From the NCBI GenBank assembly GCA_949295905.1, contig CASFNA010000018.1, forward strand, positions 1 through 40,858: a stretch of DNA of 40,858 bases, in the 5' to 3' direction. Under the pieces are notes generated by a model. It ran no database searches. It saw only the letters and a program-made list of their open reading frames with translations, and had not been told where the DNA came from. Positions 32,257-40,291 of the stretch are shown in pieces. Source of the DNA: an uncultured Prevotellaceae bacterium. GTDB lineage: Bacteria > Bacteroidota > Bacteroidia > Bacteroidales > Bacteroidaceae. The translations under genes were made by a program, and so were the position numbers. Positions within the stretch are counted from its first letter, which is position 1; each line of letters begins with the position of its first letter.

Positions 32257-32689
32257 GTTCGTCAGGATTAATGTAGACAACTTCTATGTCTGCTTTTTTC
32301 AGCAGGTTTATACCGTCTTCAAGCCGGTATTTCTCTGCATAAACAACGCGCTTTATGCCGGACTGTATGATTAGCTTGGAGCATTCTATGCACGGGGCGG
32401 CCGTGACGTAAAGCGTAGACCCCTCACTGTTGTTTGAACTTCTTGCCAACTTTGTTATGGCGTTGGCTTCGGCGTGCAGGACGTATGGCTTGGTTACATT
32501 GTTCTCGTCTTCGCATACGTTTTCAAATCCGCTTGGCGTTCCGTTGTAGCCGTCGCTTATTATCATCTTGTCTTTTACGACAAGCGCGCCGACTTTGCGG
32601 CGTTCGCAATAGCTGTTCTCTGCCCATATGCGTGCCATTCGCAGATAGCGCAAGTCCAGTAGCAGCTGTTTGTCGTCTTTCTCGTTCAT
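32243..32689 (-). CDS. dCMP deaminase (ComEB-like)
   Basis: A 148-residue zinc deaminase that converts dCMP to dUMP for thymidylate synthesis. Zinc and catalytic residues are His72 and Glu74 in HAEANAI and Cys100/Cys103 in PCIEC. KVGALVVKDKMIISDGYNG is the usual N-terminal core, and GFENVCED precedes the zinc site. Length is normal. It overlaps the S41 peptidase start by 14 nt. Pairing with the folate enzyme two genes on fits a nucleotide/one-carbon theme. Confidence 0.93.
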   Translation of the reverse strand: MNEKDDKQLLLDLRYLRMARIWAENSYCERRKVGALVVKDKMIISDGYNGTPSGFENVCEDENNVTKPYVLHAEANAITKLARSSNNSEGSTLYVTAAPCIECSKLIIQSGIKRVVYAEKYRLEDGINLLKKADIEVVYINPDEHEAK

Positions 32690-32767
32690 GATGTTGATGT
32701 TTGAAATTGGAGTAATTGAAGGTGATAAAATATGTTTTGGAAAATGTATTCCAATTAGTTCCTTTTG

Positions 32768-34876
32768 CTATCTCACCTTCTTTGCCGTTTCTTTTCTTGT
32801 TATTCCGTTTCGTTTCAGAAGGGCGTCGATGGTAGGCTCGCCACCACGGAAGCGCTTGTATAGGGTCATCGGGTGTTCCGTTCCGCCTTTGGAGAGTATG
32901 TTGTCGCGGAAGCTTTGCGCGGTTTCTTGATTGAATATGCCGTGTTTCTTGAACACGCTGAACGCGTCGGCGTCAAGCGCTTCCGCCCATTTGTAGCTGT
33001 AATACCCGGCTGCGTAGCCTCCGGCCATTATGTGACTGAACTGTACGGTCATGCAGGTGTCTGGCAATTGTTCTGTAACGATGGCTTTCTTCCATGCCTT
33101 TTTCTCGAACGGAACAATGTCTTCGGTAAATGGTTCTTTCTTTGTATAATATGCCATGTCGAGCAGTCCGAAGCTTATTTGTCGCAGACAGGCGTATGCA
33201 GCCATGAAGTTGCGGCTCTTTACGATGCGGTTTATAAGTTCGTCGGGTAGCGGTTCGCCCGTTTTGTAATGGAAGGCGAACGTGCGCAGGAATTCTTTTT
33301 CTACGGAGTAGTTTTCCATAAACTGCGACGGCAACTCCACGAAATCCCACCAGACGTTTGTTCCTGAAAGGCTTTCAAACCTTGTGTTGGCGAACATTCC
33401 GTGCAGGGAATGCCCGAATTCGTGGAGGAACGTCTCCACTTCTCCAAGTGTAAGCAGCGCAGGTTTTTCGTCGGTCGGTTTTGTGAAGTTCATCACTACG
33501 CTTACGTGCGGACGCACGTTCTCGCCCTTACGGTCAATCCATTGCCCCTGGTATTGTGTCATCCAGGCTCCGCTTTGTTTGCCTTTGCGTGGGAAAAAGT
33601 CAGCATACAGCACTGCGAGATACGAACCGTCCTTGTCGTAGACTTCGTATGCCTTTACGTCTGGATGGTACACTTGTATGTCTTTGTTCTCTTTGAACGT
33701 TATGCCGTAGAGCCTGTTGGCAAGTCCGAACACGCCTTTTATTACATTGGAGAGCTCGAAGTACGGGCGCAGCATTTCAGAGTCGATGTTGAACTTCTTT
33801 AATTGCAGCTTGTGCGAGTAGTAACTGAAGTCCCATGGCTCCATCTTAAAGTCCTTGCCTTCGGCTTTTTGAGCCATTTTCTCAATGTCTTCAACCTCCT
33901 TGATAGCCGTTGGTTTGTATGCGTCGATGAGGTCGTCGAGCAGTCTGTACACGTTGCGTGCGTTGCCGGCCATGCGGTGTTTCAGTACATATTCGGCGTA
34001 TGTCTTGTAGCCTAACAGTTGTGCTATCTCTCGCCGTAGGTTTATTATGCGTTTGCAGATGTCAAGGTTGTTCTCGCTGTTGTCGTGCGTACAGACGGTA
34101 TTGCGTGCCATGTACATCTGTTTGCGCAGTTCGCGCATGGTTGAATATGTCATGAAAGGGCTGTAACTGGGGTAGTCGAGCGTGAAAACCCAGCCTTCAA
34201 GTCCTTTCTCACGCGCTGTTACGGCGGCGGCTTCGCGTGCAGTGTCAGGCAGGCCGTCAAGTTGTGCCTCGTCGGTTATGTGTAGGGTGTAAGCCTTGTT
34301 CTCCTTCAATAGGTTTTGGGAGAACTGCAAAGACAGCATACTTGCCTCTTCCGTGAGCTGGCGAAGGCGCTCTTTACCTTCATCGTCAAGCAAAGCTCCG
34401 CTGCGTACAAAGCCGTCATAGCAGTTGTCGAGCAGCATTTTTTCTTCCGGTGTAAGTCTGCGGTGGTGCAGGTGTACGGCTTTCACGCGTTCAAACAGGC
34501 GCTTGTTCAGCCTTACGTCGTTGGCGTGCTTCGTCAATATAGGCTGTATTTTCTGTGCCAACGCGTCCATTTCGTCATTTGTTTCGGCGCTAAGCAGATT
34601 GAAGAAAACGGTAGACACGCGCGACAGCAGGTCGTAATATCTGTCCTTGTCGTCGTCCACGTTGATTATAGTATTGTCGAAAGTCGGTTTGTCCGGGTTG
34701 TTTATTGTTTTTTCTATTTGTTCGTTGTCACGCCGTATGCCTTCCATAAAGGCTTCTTCAAAATCTTCAAGCCTGATGCTTTCGAAGGGAACAGTGTCGT
34801 GAGGGGTGTTGTATTGTTCAAAAAAAGGATTCTTACGTAGGTCTTCTGCCTTATTTTCATTCATACTGACGTCCAT
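32768..34876 (-). CDS. M3-family peptidyl-dipeptidase (Dcp-like)
   Basis: A 702-residue zinc metallopeptidase of the oligopeptidase A/Dcp family. The zinc motif HEFGHSLHGMF starts at residue 485, with the third-ligand helix downstream (SGTNVWWDFVELPSQFMENY), both diagnostic. The N terminus (KNPFFEQYNTPHDTVPFESI) lacks a signal peptide, so the enzyme is cytoplasmic and should trim short peptides. The start may be 12 nt later (MNENK, 34864), because a TATCTTTG box at 34899-34892 leaves only a very short leader for the first ATG. The dCMP deaminase gene follows after 78 nt. Confidence 0.93.
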   Translation of the reverse strand: MDVSMNENKAEDLRKNPFFEQYNTPHDTVPFESIRLEDFEEAFMEGIRRDNEQIEKTINNPDKPTFDNTIINVDDDKDRYYDLLSRVSTVFFNLLSAETNDEMDALAQKIQPILTKHANDVRLNKRLFERVKAVHLHHRRLTPEEKMLLDNCYDGFVRSGALLDDEGKERLRQLTEEASMLSLQFSQNLLKENKAYTLHITDEAQLDGLPDTAREAAAVTAREKGLEGWVFTLDYPSYSPFMTYSTMRELRKQMYMARNTVCTHDNSENNLDICKRIINLRREIAQLLGYKTYAEYVLKHRMAGNARNVYRLLDDLIDAYKPTAIKEVEDIEKMAQKAEGKDFKMEPWDFSYYSHKLQLKKFNIDSEMLRPYFELSNVIKGVFGLANRLYGITFKENKDIQVYHPDVKAYEVYDKDGSYLAVLYADFFPRKGKQSGAWMTQYQGQWIDRKGENVRPHVSVVMNFTKPTDEKPALLTLGEVETFLHEFGHSLHGMFANTRFESLSGTNVWWDFVELPSQFMENYSVEKEFLRTFAFHYKTGEPLPDELINRIVKSRNFMAAYACLRQISFGLLDMAYYTKKEPFTEDIVPFEKKAWKKAIVTEQLPDTCMTVQFSHIMAGGYAAGYYSYKWAEALDADAFSVFKKHGIFNQETAQSFRDNILSKGGTEHPMTLYKRFRGGEPTIDALLKRNGITRKETAKKVR

Positions 34877-34891
34877 ATATGTTTTTGACTA

Positions 34892-34899
34892 CAAAGATA
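34892..34899 (-). promoter_or_regulatory. Likely -7 box of the M3 peptidase gene
   Basis: On the minus strand TATCTTTG matches TAnnTTTG, 16 nt before the first ATG. No TTTG is seen at the right distance upstream. Confidence 0.5.
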
Positions 34900-34997
34900 C
34901 TCAATTTATTCATTGTGCGTAGCCGCAAGGTGGTAATTTAACTAATATTTACCCGTCTGTGGAAATGTTTTGGCGGCAGGGCGATGATTACAGTTTC

Positions 34998-35086
34998 AAA
35001 TGGTGGCTTTTCAGCCTTCAAAACATGCTTGTTTGCCTTTTGAAAGACGGCCTTTTGCTTTATAAAAGGACGCCTCTTGCAAACGC
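34998..35086. repeat. 22-bp-phased repeat array F (4 units)
   Basis: Cores begin at 34998 (AAATGGTGGCTTTTC), 35020/35021 (AAACATGCTTG), 35043 (AAAGACGGCCTTTTG) and 35065 (AAAGGACGCCTCTTG). Steps are 22 bp apart from one extra base. The first two units are degenerate. It sits between the M3 peptidase promoter and the Crp/Fnr gene, and is flanked by direct copies of TAATATTTACC (34943-34953 and 35183-35193). Confidence 0.8.
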
Positions 35087-35198
35087 GCAGGAAGCAAGTG
35101 TAAACCGTAAGAAAAAGCCGCTGAAATGCAACAAACCGAAAGTGTTTGCCGTAAAGAGACGCAAGTAATTCCGCCGACGGGGTAATATTTACCTCCTT

Positions 35199-35873
35199 CT
35201 ATGTTCGTATGATTTTTTCCAAAGCGAATATGTGTATTTCGCCGCGCCTTAACGCAATTATTCCTTCTGCGGCCATGGCGTTAAGCTCGCGTGAAGTGTT
35301 GAGCCTGCTTTCGCCTATTTCATAGCCGAGGCGTTCCATTTTTATGCGTATTATTTTCTCACCGGCGGGGCGAAGGCTTCTTGTTTCCACGAACCTTGTT
35401 ATCTTGTGGCGTATGTCTTTGGGATGTACACGCCAGGGAAAGCGTGTGAAGCGTTGTGATTTTGTGCAGATTATGTTAAGCAGGTTTAGCCTGAATATTT
35501 CATATTTGCTTGCCAGTTCAAGGATTTCCAGTTTGTCGAGACAGATGAAAGTACAGTCTGTGACGGTTGTGAATGTGCGTGTGTATCGTTGTGTAAGTCC
35601 GAAAATCCGTTCGGGTTGCAGTATTTCCGGGGCTTGTATTATCTCCGTTATTGAATATCCGTTGTCGTCAGCATGTCCGATAGCGCTGATAGTACCGTTG
35701 ATTAGGAAATAAATCTTGTCGCAAACGTCGCCTTCATTTACGACGGTTCTGCATTTCGCGTAAGCCAGATGCCTGAATTTTGTAGACGTAGCTACCTGTT
35801 CAAGGTCATTCCTGCTCATGCCTTGAAATAATGGCAGTTCAAGTAGCTTTTCGTGCAACCTTGTGTGCGGCAT
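35199..35873 (-). CDS. Crp/Fnr-family transcriptional regulator
   Basis: A 224-residue regulator with a cyclic-nucleotide-binding-like beta-roll at about residues 12-125 (FRHLAYAKCRTVVNEGDVCDKIYFLINGTISAI), a long dimer helix (LASKYEIFRLNLLNIICTKSQR) and a C-terminal helix-turn-helix (about 165-215; MERLGYEIGESRLNTSRELNAMAAEGII). No Fnr-type cysteine cluster is present at the N terminus. The effector is unknown. It follows the ApbE gene by 32 nt on the same strand and may be co-transcribed. Confidence 0.92.
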   Translation of the reverse strand: MPHTRLHEKLLELPLFQGMSRNDLEQVATSTKFRHLAYAKCRTVVNEGDVCDKIYFLINGTISAIGHADDNGYSITEIIQAPEILQPERIFGLTQRYTRTFTTVTDCTFICLDKLEILELASKYEIFRLNLLNIICTKSQRFTRFPWRVHPKDIRHKITRFVETRSLRPAGEKIIRIKMERLGYEIGESRLNTSRELNAMAAEGIIALRRGEIHIFALEKIIRT

Positions 35874-35905
35874 CTTGGTACCTTCTTGCTTTTATCGTGG
35901 TTTAG

Positions 35906-36925
35906 TCATTCCGTAATCTTGTCTCTCAATGAAGGGGAGTACCACACGGCGTTGCGGCCTTGCTCGTCAGAATAAATGAAATACACCATAAGTTCCGGGT
36001 GCTCGGCAAGTACGGCTTTCGCCCTGTCGAGACCCATTACCATGAATGCCGTTGCGTAGGCGTCGGCTGTGGCACAGTTGTCCGTAAGCACGGTCGCGGA
36101 GAGAATGTTGTGCTGTACAGGATAGCCGGTTGCAGGGTCGATGGTATGTGCGTATTTCTTGCCGTTCTTGTAATAGAAGTTGCGGTAGTTGCCGCTTGTA
36201 GCCATGGCCTTGTTGGTTACATTAAGTATTGTTTGCAGTTTCTGGTTTGTGTTTAGTGTATCGTCGGTAGGTTTTGTTACGCCGATTTTCCATGGCAGCC
36301 GTTGCTCGTTTATGCCGTGGGTCACTATTTCGCCGCCTATTTCAACCATAAAGTTCTCTATTCCTGCTTTTTTCAAGTATGCTGCAACGATGTCGCAGGC
36401 ATATCCTTTGGCTATCGCACTGCAATCAAGCATTATGCGTGGGTCTTGTTTATTGACGCCGCCGTTTTTGAGTATCACCTTGTTGTAGCCTACGAGCTGC
36501 TTCAAGCTGTCAATTGCGCTGGCCGTAGGCTGCGTGTCGTTCTTGAATCCGAAGCCCCATGCGTTTACCAGCGGGGCTACGGTTATGTCGAAAGCTCCGC
36601 CCGTTTCTGCCGATATTTCTTGTGCCAAATTGAATACGTCGGCAAACATTTTGTCTGCTTTCACATTTTCGTTGCGGTTTATTTTCGAGATGATTGATTG
36701 TTTGTTGAAGGGCGAAAGCGAGAAGTCCACCTTCTTTAATTCCGCTTCTATGTCTTGCTTAAGGCTCTTGTCGTTCTGGTATATGATGTTGTACACCGTG
36801 CCGAACACGAAGCCCGTGTCTTTCTGGTACGGCATTGAGCGTTGCTGACTAACGATTATTACCGTCCCGACTATCAGGAATAGTAAGAATGCAGATTGCC
36901 AAAGTAGTTTCTTTTTGCCTTTCAT
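35906..36925 (-). CDS. apbE: FAD:protein FMN transferase (ApbE)
   Basis: A 339-residue flavin transferase that attaches FMN through a phosphoester to Thr of exported redox proteins such as Na+-NQR and Rnf subunits. An N-terminal membrane anchor (about residues 8-26) without a lipobox Cys places it facing the periplasm. Motifs: FVFGTVYNIIY, GGAFDITVAPLVNAWGFG (about 105-122), LDCSAIAKGYACD, VEIGGEIVTHG, HTIDPATGYPV and TADAYATAFMVMG near the end (Mg/FAD site). No target flavoprotein gene lies in the window. Confidence 0.95.
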   Translation of the reverse strand: MKGKKKLLWQSAFLLFLIVGTVIIVSQQRSMPYQKDTGFVFGTVYNIIYQNDKSLKQDIEAELKKVDFSLSPFNKQSIISKINRNENVKADKMFADVFNLAQEISAETGGAFDITVAPLVNAWGFGFKNDTQPTASAIDSLKQLVGYNKVILKNGGVNKQDPRIMLDCSAIAKGYACDIVAAYLKKAGIENFMVEIGGEIVTHGINEQRLPWKIGVTKPTDDTLNTNQKLQTILNVTNKAMATSGNYRNFYYKNGKKYAHTIDPATGYPVQHNILSATVLTDNCATADAYATAFMVMGLDRAKAVLAEHPELMVYFIYSDEQGRNAVWYSPSLRDKITE

Positions 36926-37028
36926 CTTTTTGATTTGTTTAGGTAAAGTATGGATAAAATTGGAAAAATGGGAATGTGGAAGACACGGAAACCTTAAAAC
37001 CGTATAACCGCTTAACCTTATAAATTGA

Positions 37029-37718
37029 TTAAATGTCTACGGTAACGTTGAATGTGCCGCCAATGTTGCTTCCGCCTGTCTTGCCGTAACCGGGCACGTA
37101 CCAAGAATTCCCTAACGGCCCGTCGTCATGAGACACCCGGCTTCTGTATCTCAGGCTCCAGCCAAGATGCACCGGTCCCCACATCTTTGCGTCAACGCCT
37201 ATTACGGCTTCAACCCATTGGTAAGAGCATTTCACTCCGTTTGCCTCGTATGGAGCGGTTTCTCCCCACACGGGGTCTGTCGTTCCTGGATGTGACAAGT
37301 CGTATTTAAACGAGGTGAACGCATACCTTACACCTGCGAACAGGCGGTATATGTCGTGCTTGTTTTTCAGCAGGTTGAAGTCTACTCCAGCTTTGAAGTA
37401 GGGCGCACTTGTCTTGTATGAAATGTCTGTCGCGTCGTTGGTGTGGTCGGCTTTGCCTATTCCCATTTCCACAACGGGGAAGTATCTGTCCTTCAGGTTG
37501 ATGCGCAGTGCCGCCTCGTATTGCCCGTAGTCGCCGATAAGCATCTGCACGGGGCCCACCATGTCAACCGACACCGCGAATCCTTTGAAGAAAGGCACGC
37601 TGTCGTTCTTTGCCTCGGTGTCACCTTTGGCTTCGGCCGCAGCTGGCGAGAACAACAGCATGAGCAGGCTAATCGCGATGCTTGAAATATATGTAGAAGT
37701 GCTTTTTCGATGTGTCAT
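37029..37718 (-). CDS. DUF6048 family protein
   Basis: A 229-residue exported protein with a signal peptide (about residues 1-30, ISSIAISLLMLLFSPAAAEA) and a body of alternating amphipathic strands (PYFKAGVDFNLL, YRLFAGVRYAFTSF, VHLGWSLRYRSRV) ending in GGTFNVTVDI, suggesting a small outer-membrane beta-barrel. Function is unknown. The ATG at 37716-37718 lies inside the DUF6452 gene, a 50-bp overlap that is unusually long, yet no later Met leaves an intact signal peptide. DUF6048 and DUF6452 genes are commonly neighbours in Bacteroidota. Confidence 0.83.
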   Translation of the reverse strand: MTHRKSTSTYISSIAISLLMLLFSPAAAEAKGDTEAKNDSVPFFKGFAVSVDMVGPVQMLIGDYGQYEAALRINLKDRYFPVVEMGIGKADHTNDATDISYKTSAPYFKAGVDFNLLKNKHDIYRLFAGVRYAFTSFKYDLSHPGTTDPVWGETAPYEANGVKCSYQWVEAVIGVDAKMWGPVHLGWSLRYRSRVSHDDGPLGNSWYVPGYGKTGGSNIGGTFNVTVDI

Positions 37719-38193
37719 AGTTAACGTCGGGGTTTTTGATTACAACCGAGTCGATGGCGTTGTGTGTTGTGCTTACGTCCGTAATGGTGTGGAAGAATGA
37801 CGGTGCACAGTCTACCGACTCGAAGTGCGGATGGTTCTCCTTCGTCACGGTCACAACGTCAATGGTCTTGGCCTTGGTCACCGTGTCTATCGTCTCGAAG
37901 TAAAACACGTCTTGCGGTTGTGCGTAGCTTATTGGAAGTGAGAATTCCGTCGTCCTTACATTTCTGTTAATCAGTACCGAGTCGCTGCCGTCGGTGGTGC
38001 GCTGTGTCGATATTGTGAGTGTGTCGGCCAGCGTGTCAACCCTTCCGTCCGGCCTCATAAGCTGGTATTGGGTGTAAACCAGGCTGTTCATCGGGCAGTC
38101 GATTGACGAGCATGATGCGGCTAAAAGCATGAACGCGGCGGCGCATAGAGGCAACGCGCGTAGTGGATTTTTGACGGATGGCTTGACTCTCAT
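37669..38193 (-). CDS. DUF6452 family lipoprotein
   Basis: A 174-residue lipoprotein: the N terminus MRVKPSVKNPLRALPLC... leads to the lipobox LAASC with the lipidated Cys at residue 28, followed by SSIDCPMNSLVYTQYQL. The rest is beta-rich (DTLTISTQRT, TEFSLPISYAQPQDVFYFE). Function unknown. It overlaps the DUF6048 gene by 50 bp, suggesting tight translational coupling and a joint role in the envelope. Confidence 0.83.
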   Translation of the reverse strand: MRVKPSVKNPLRALPLCAAAFMLLAASCSSIDCPMNSLVYTQYQLMRPDGRVDTLADTLTISTQRTTDGSDSVLINRNVRTTEFSLPISYAQPQDVFYFETIDTVTKAKTIDVVTVTKENHPHFESVDCAPSFFHTITDVSTTHNAIDSVVIKNPDVNYDTSKKHFYIYFKHRD

Positions 38194-38200
38194 CTCCAGT

Positions 38201-38247
38201 TTTATCGTTTTACCTTTTTACTTTTTTACCGTTTTTCCTTTTTACCG
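38201..38247. repeat. Octamer repeat tract at the glycosyltransferase stop codon
   Basis: TTTTTACC-type octamers have A positions at 38204, 38212, 38220, 38228 and 38244, an exact 8-bp period with one substituted unit. On the coding strand the GGTAAAAA units include the TAA stop of the glycosyltransferase and fill the gap to the DUF6452 gene. The same repeat is at 11250-11281. Confidence 0.8.
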
Positions 38248-39210
38248 TTTCTCTCCGCACCTCATTTCTTCCTCAATCTGGTAGTCATTGCGGTCAGTCG
38301 AGTTGCGGCTTACAAGGTCGCCGAGGAAGCCCGTGAGGAAAAGTTGCGTGCCTATCATCATCATTGTGAGTGCGATGTAGAAGTAAGGCGAGTCGGTCAC
38401 TAATCTCTGCGGTATGCCGTGGGCGAGCGAGTAGAGTTTGTCTATGCCTATGGCGGCAGCCGCTATGAAGCCGATGAAGAACATGATTGTGCCCAGGAAG
38501 CCGAACACGTGCATGGGTTTGCGGCCGAAACCGCTTAGGAACCACAGCGTGATGAGGTCAAGATAGCCGTTGAAGAAGCGGTTGAGGCCGAATTTCGACT
38601 TGCCGTACTTGCGTGCCTGGTGGTGTACCACCTTTTCTCCGATTTTGTCAAATCCGGCGTTTTTTGCCAGATATGGTATGTAGCGGTGCATCTCGCCGTA
38701 CACTTCTATGTTCTTCACAACGTCGCGGCGATAAGCCTTCAGGCCGCAGTTGAAGTCGTGCAGGTTCTTTATTCCGCTGATTTTGCGTGCCGTGGCGTTG
38801 AACAGCTTTGTCGGTATGGTCTTCGACAAGGGGTCGTAACGTTTCTGCTTGTAGCCCGACACGAGGTCGTAGCCGTCTTCCGTAATCATCTTGTACAGCC
38901 CCGGTATCTCGTCGGGCGAGTCTTGCAGGTCGGCGTCCATTGTAATGACGACATCTCCCTGCGCCTCCTTGAAGCCGCAATACAGTGCCGGGCTTTTACC
39001 GTAGTTGCGGCGGAACTTTATTCCCTTGACGCATTCATGCTTCGCCCCGAGCTCTTTTATTACGTTCCAAGAGCGGTCGGTTGAGCCGTCGTTGACGAAT
39101 ATTACTTCGTAAGTGAAGCTGTTGGCCTTCATTACTCTCTCTATCCAGGCGTAAAGCTCGGGTAGAGACTCTTCCTCGTTATATAAAGGTATTACGACCG
39201 AAATGTCCAT
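38242..39210 (-). CDS. Family 2 glycosyltransferase (polyprenyl-phosphate type)
   Basis: A 322-residue GT-A enzyme of the dolichol/undecaprenyl-phosphate sugar transferase group. The N terminus MDISVVIPLYNEEESL starts the nucleotide-sugar fold; VNDGSTDRS and MDADLQDSPDEI (about residues 92-103) hold the metal-binding acidic residues, and RNYGKSPALYCGF is typical of the subgroup. Two C-terminal transmembrane helices (about 233-257 and 276-298) anchor it. It should load a sugar on a lipid carrier for envelope glycan or protein modification. A DUF4199 gene lies 66 nt upstream on the same strand. Confidence 0.93.
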   Translation of the reverse strand: MDISVVIPLYNEEESLPELYAWIERVMKANSFTYEVIFVNDGSTDRSWNVIKELGAKHECVKGIKFRRNYGKSPALYCGFKEAQGDVVITMDADLQDSPDEIPGLYKMITEDGYDLVSGYKQKRYDPLSKTIPTKLFNATARKISGIKNLHDFNCGLKAYRRDVVKNIEVYGEMHRYIPYLAKNAGFDKIGEKVVHHQARKYGKSKFGLNRFFNGYLDLITLWFLSGFGRKPMHVFGFLGTIMFFIGFIAAAAIGIDKLYSLAHGIPQRLVTDSPYFYIALTMMMIGTQLFLTGFLGDLVSRNSTDRNDYQIEEEMRCGEKR

Positions 39211-39276
39211 TTCCGTTTGTATTGTTGTTCGTTTTTCAGTGTGCTTATGGCATTCTTGCCTGCTGTGGCGTGCCGT

Positions 39277-39822
39277 TCAGAATCTTCTTTTAAACTTCGA
39301 CTTCATCATCGCGGCTATCGGCAGGCTTACTACCAAGCCCAGAATTATGTTTGTAGAAAGGAATTGCAGGGCAATGTCGATGGGGCGCAGCGCGGCGAGG
39401 TTGTCCATTGCGAGCTTCATGTCCTCGGGTCTCATTCCGTAGGCCGACAGCATGGCCTTGAACTCCGGCGTGCCGGTGATTTCCGCATACTGTGAAAGCA
39501 TGAAGCCGTGGTCTATGAACTGGAAGTAGACAAACTGCGCGGCGGCCATAAGCAAGGCCGCGTAGAAGTATATGAGCATGCTGAAAAGCAGCGCGCGGCG
39601 GAACGAGATGACCCCGCCCAAAGCCGTGTCGCGGTAGCGGCGCAGGCGCATCGATGCGAATACCAGCGAGTATGCGCCGACAAGGAGCGATGCGAAGCCG
39701 AGCAACGGGTTGTAAAACTCGCCTATGAAGAAGGCGAAGCTCGTTATCCACAGTACGCCTACTATCGCTCCGTCCCTGCGTGCGTATTCTTTCAGTTGCT
39801 CGTATTCCTCGCGTGTTGCCAT
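39277..39822 (-). CDS. DUF4199 membrane protein
   Basis: A 181-residue inner-membrane protein with four hydrophobic segments (about residues 18-36, 40-60, 76-100 and 152-175) and a charged end KSKFKRRF, matching the DUF4199 family. Function unknown. In Bacteroidota it often precedes a family 2 glycosyltransferase, as here, so it may assist lipid-linked sugar export or transfer. A TAATTTTG box at 39900-39893 may be its promoter, with a small hairpin (CGGCATTTTTAATGCCG, 39862-39878) in the leader. Confidence 0.85.
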   Translation of the reverse strand: MATREEYEQLKEYARRDGAIVGVLWITSFAFFIGEFYNPLLGFASLLVGAYSLVFASMRLRRYRDTALGGVISFRRALLFSMLIYFYAALLMAAAQFVYFQFIDHGFMLSQYAEITGTPEFKAMLSAYGMRPEDMKLAMDNLAALRPIDIALQFLSTNIILGLVVSLPIAAMMKSKFKRRF

Positions 39823-40038
39823 TTTCCTTATGCCGCGTTTATTGTCCGCCGGGCGCGTCTACGGCATTTTTAATGCCGTGCCCGACAGCCTGCAAAATTA
39901 CTTATTTTCCGCCATATTAAGGCTTTGCGTGCATGTTTTTTTGTTTTTTTATGGATAAAAACAGCGCGTGTGCCTTTATTTGTTACTCTTTCTACCGTCA
40001 GCTGAAAGGTGGGCTGTTAGGTGTTGTATTAAAAAGAA

Positions 40039-40072
40039 AAGACACCGCAATCCTTTTCGGATGCAGTGTCTT
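40039..40072 (-). terminator. Hairpin terminator, probably of a displaced tRNA-Ser
   Basis: An imperfect stem (AAGACACCGCAATCC at 40039-40053 with GGATGCAGTGTCTT at 40059-40072) is followed on the minus strand by TTTTCTTTTT. It lies downstream of the tRNA-like fragment at 40120-40140, as expected if it once ended that tRNA transcript. Confidence 0.6.
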
Positions 40073-40119
40073 GTTGCTTTTTGCATGAGCGTCTGCGTTG
40101 TGCTTAAGCTCTGATTGAA

Positions 40120-40140
40120 GCGGAGAGAGAGGCTCTCGAA
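40120..40140 (-). other. Candidate attachment site: 3' end of tRNA-Ser
   Basis: On the minus strand TTCGAGAGCCTCTCTCTCCGC resembles the T-loop and acceptor 3' strand of a bacterial tRNA-Ser (typical end ...CCTCTCTCTCCGC); the 13 bases CCTCTCTCTCCGC (40132-40120) fit well, and upstream sequence is not tRNA-like. With a tyrosine integrase starting 150 bp away, this is probably one att junction, with the intact tRNA at the far end of the element outside the window. Confidence 0.5.
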
Positions 40141-40251
40141 TCTGTACTATCTCAAAATATCATACAATCGCAAATACCTATTAATAACCAGCTTATTACA
40201 ATCATAATTAAATCTAAATATTATCGAATATCGCTCGCTATTCCAATTTTT

Positions 40252-40289
40252 GGGTGTATATTTGGGTGCAGAATTTCAAATACACCCAG
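40252..40289. promoter_or_regulatory. Inverted repeat and -7 box before the integrase
   Basis: GGGTGTATATTTG (40252-40264) is mirrored by CAAATACACCC (40278-40288) just before the ATG, and contains TATATTTG (40257-40264), a -7 box match. The repeat may be an integrase or excisionase binding site that links recombination to integrase expression. Confidence 0.45.
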
Positions 40290-40291
40290 TC

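Noticed and set aside
34959-35168. 69-codon frame between the M3 peptidase and Crp genes
   Set aside because: It is the translation of array F and has no homology features.
40081-40150. Complete tRNA gene near the integrase
   Set aside because: Only the acceptor/T-loop end can be matched; no anticodon arm or 5' half is present.
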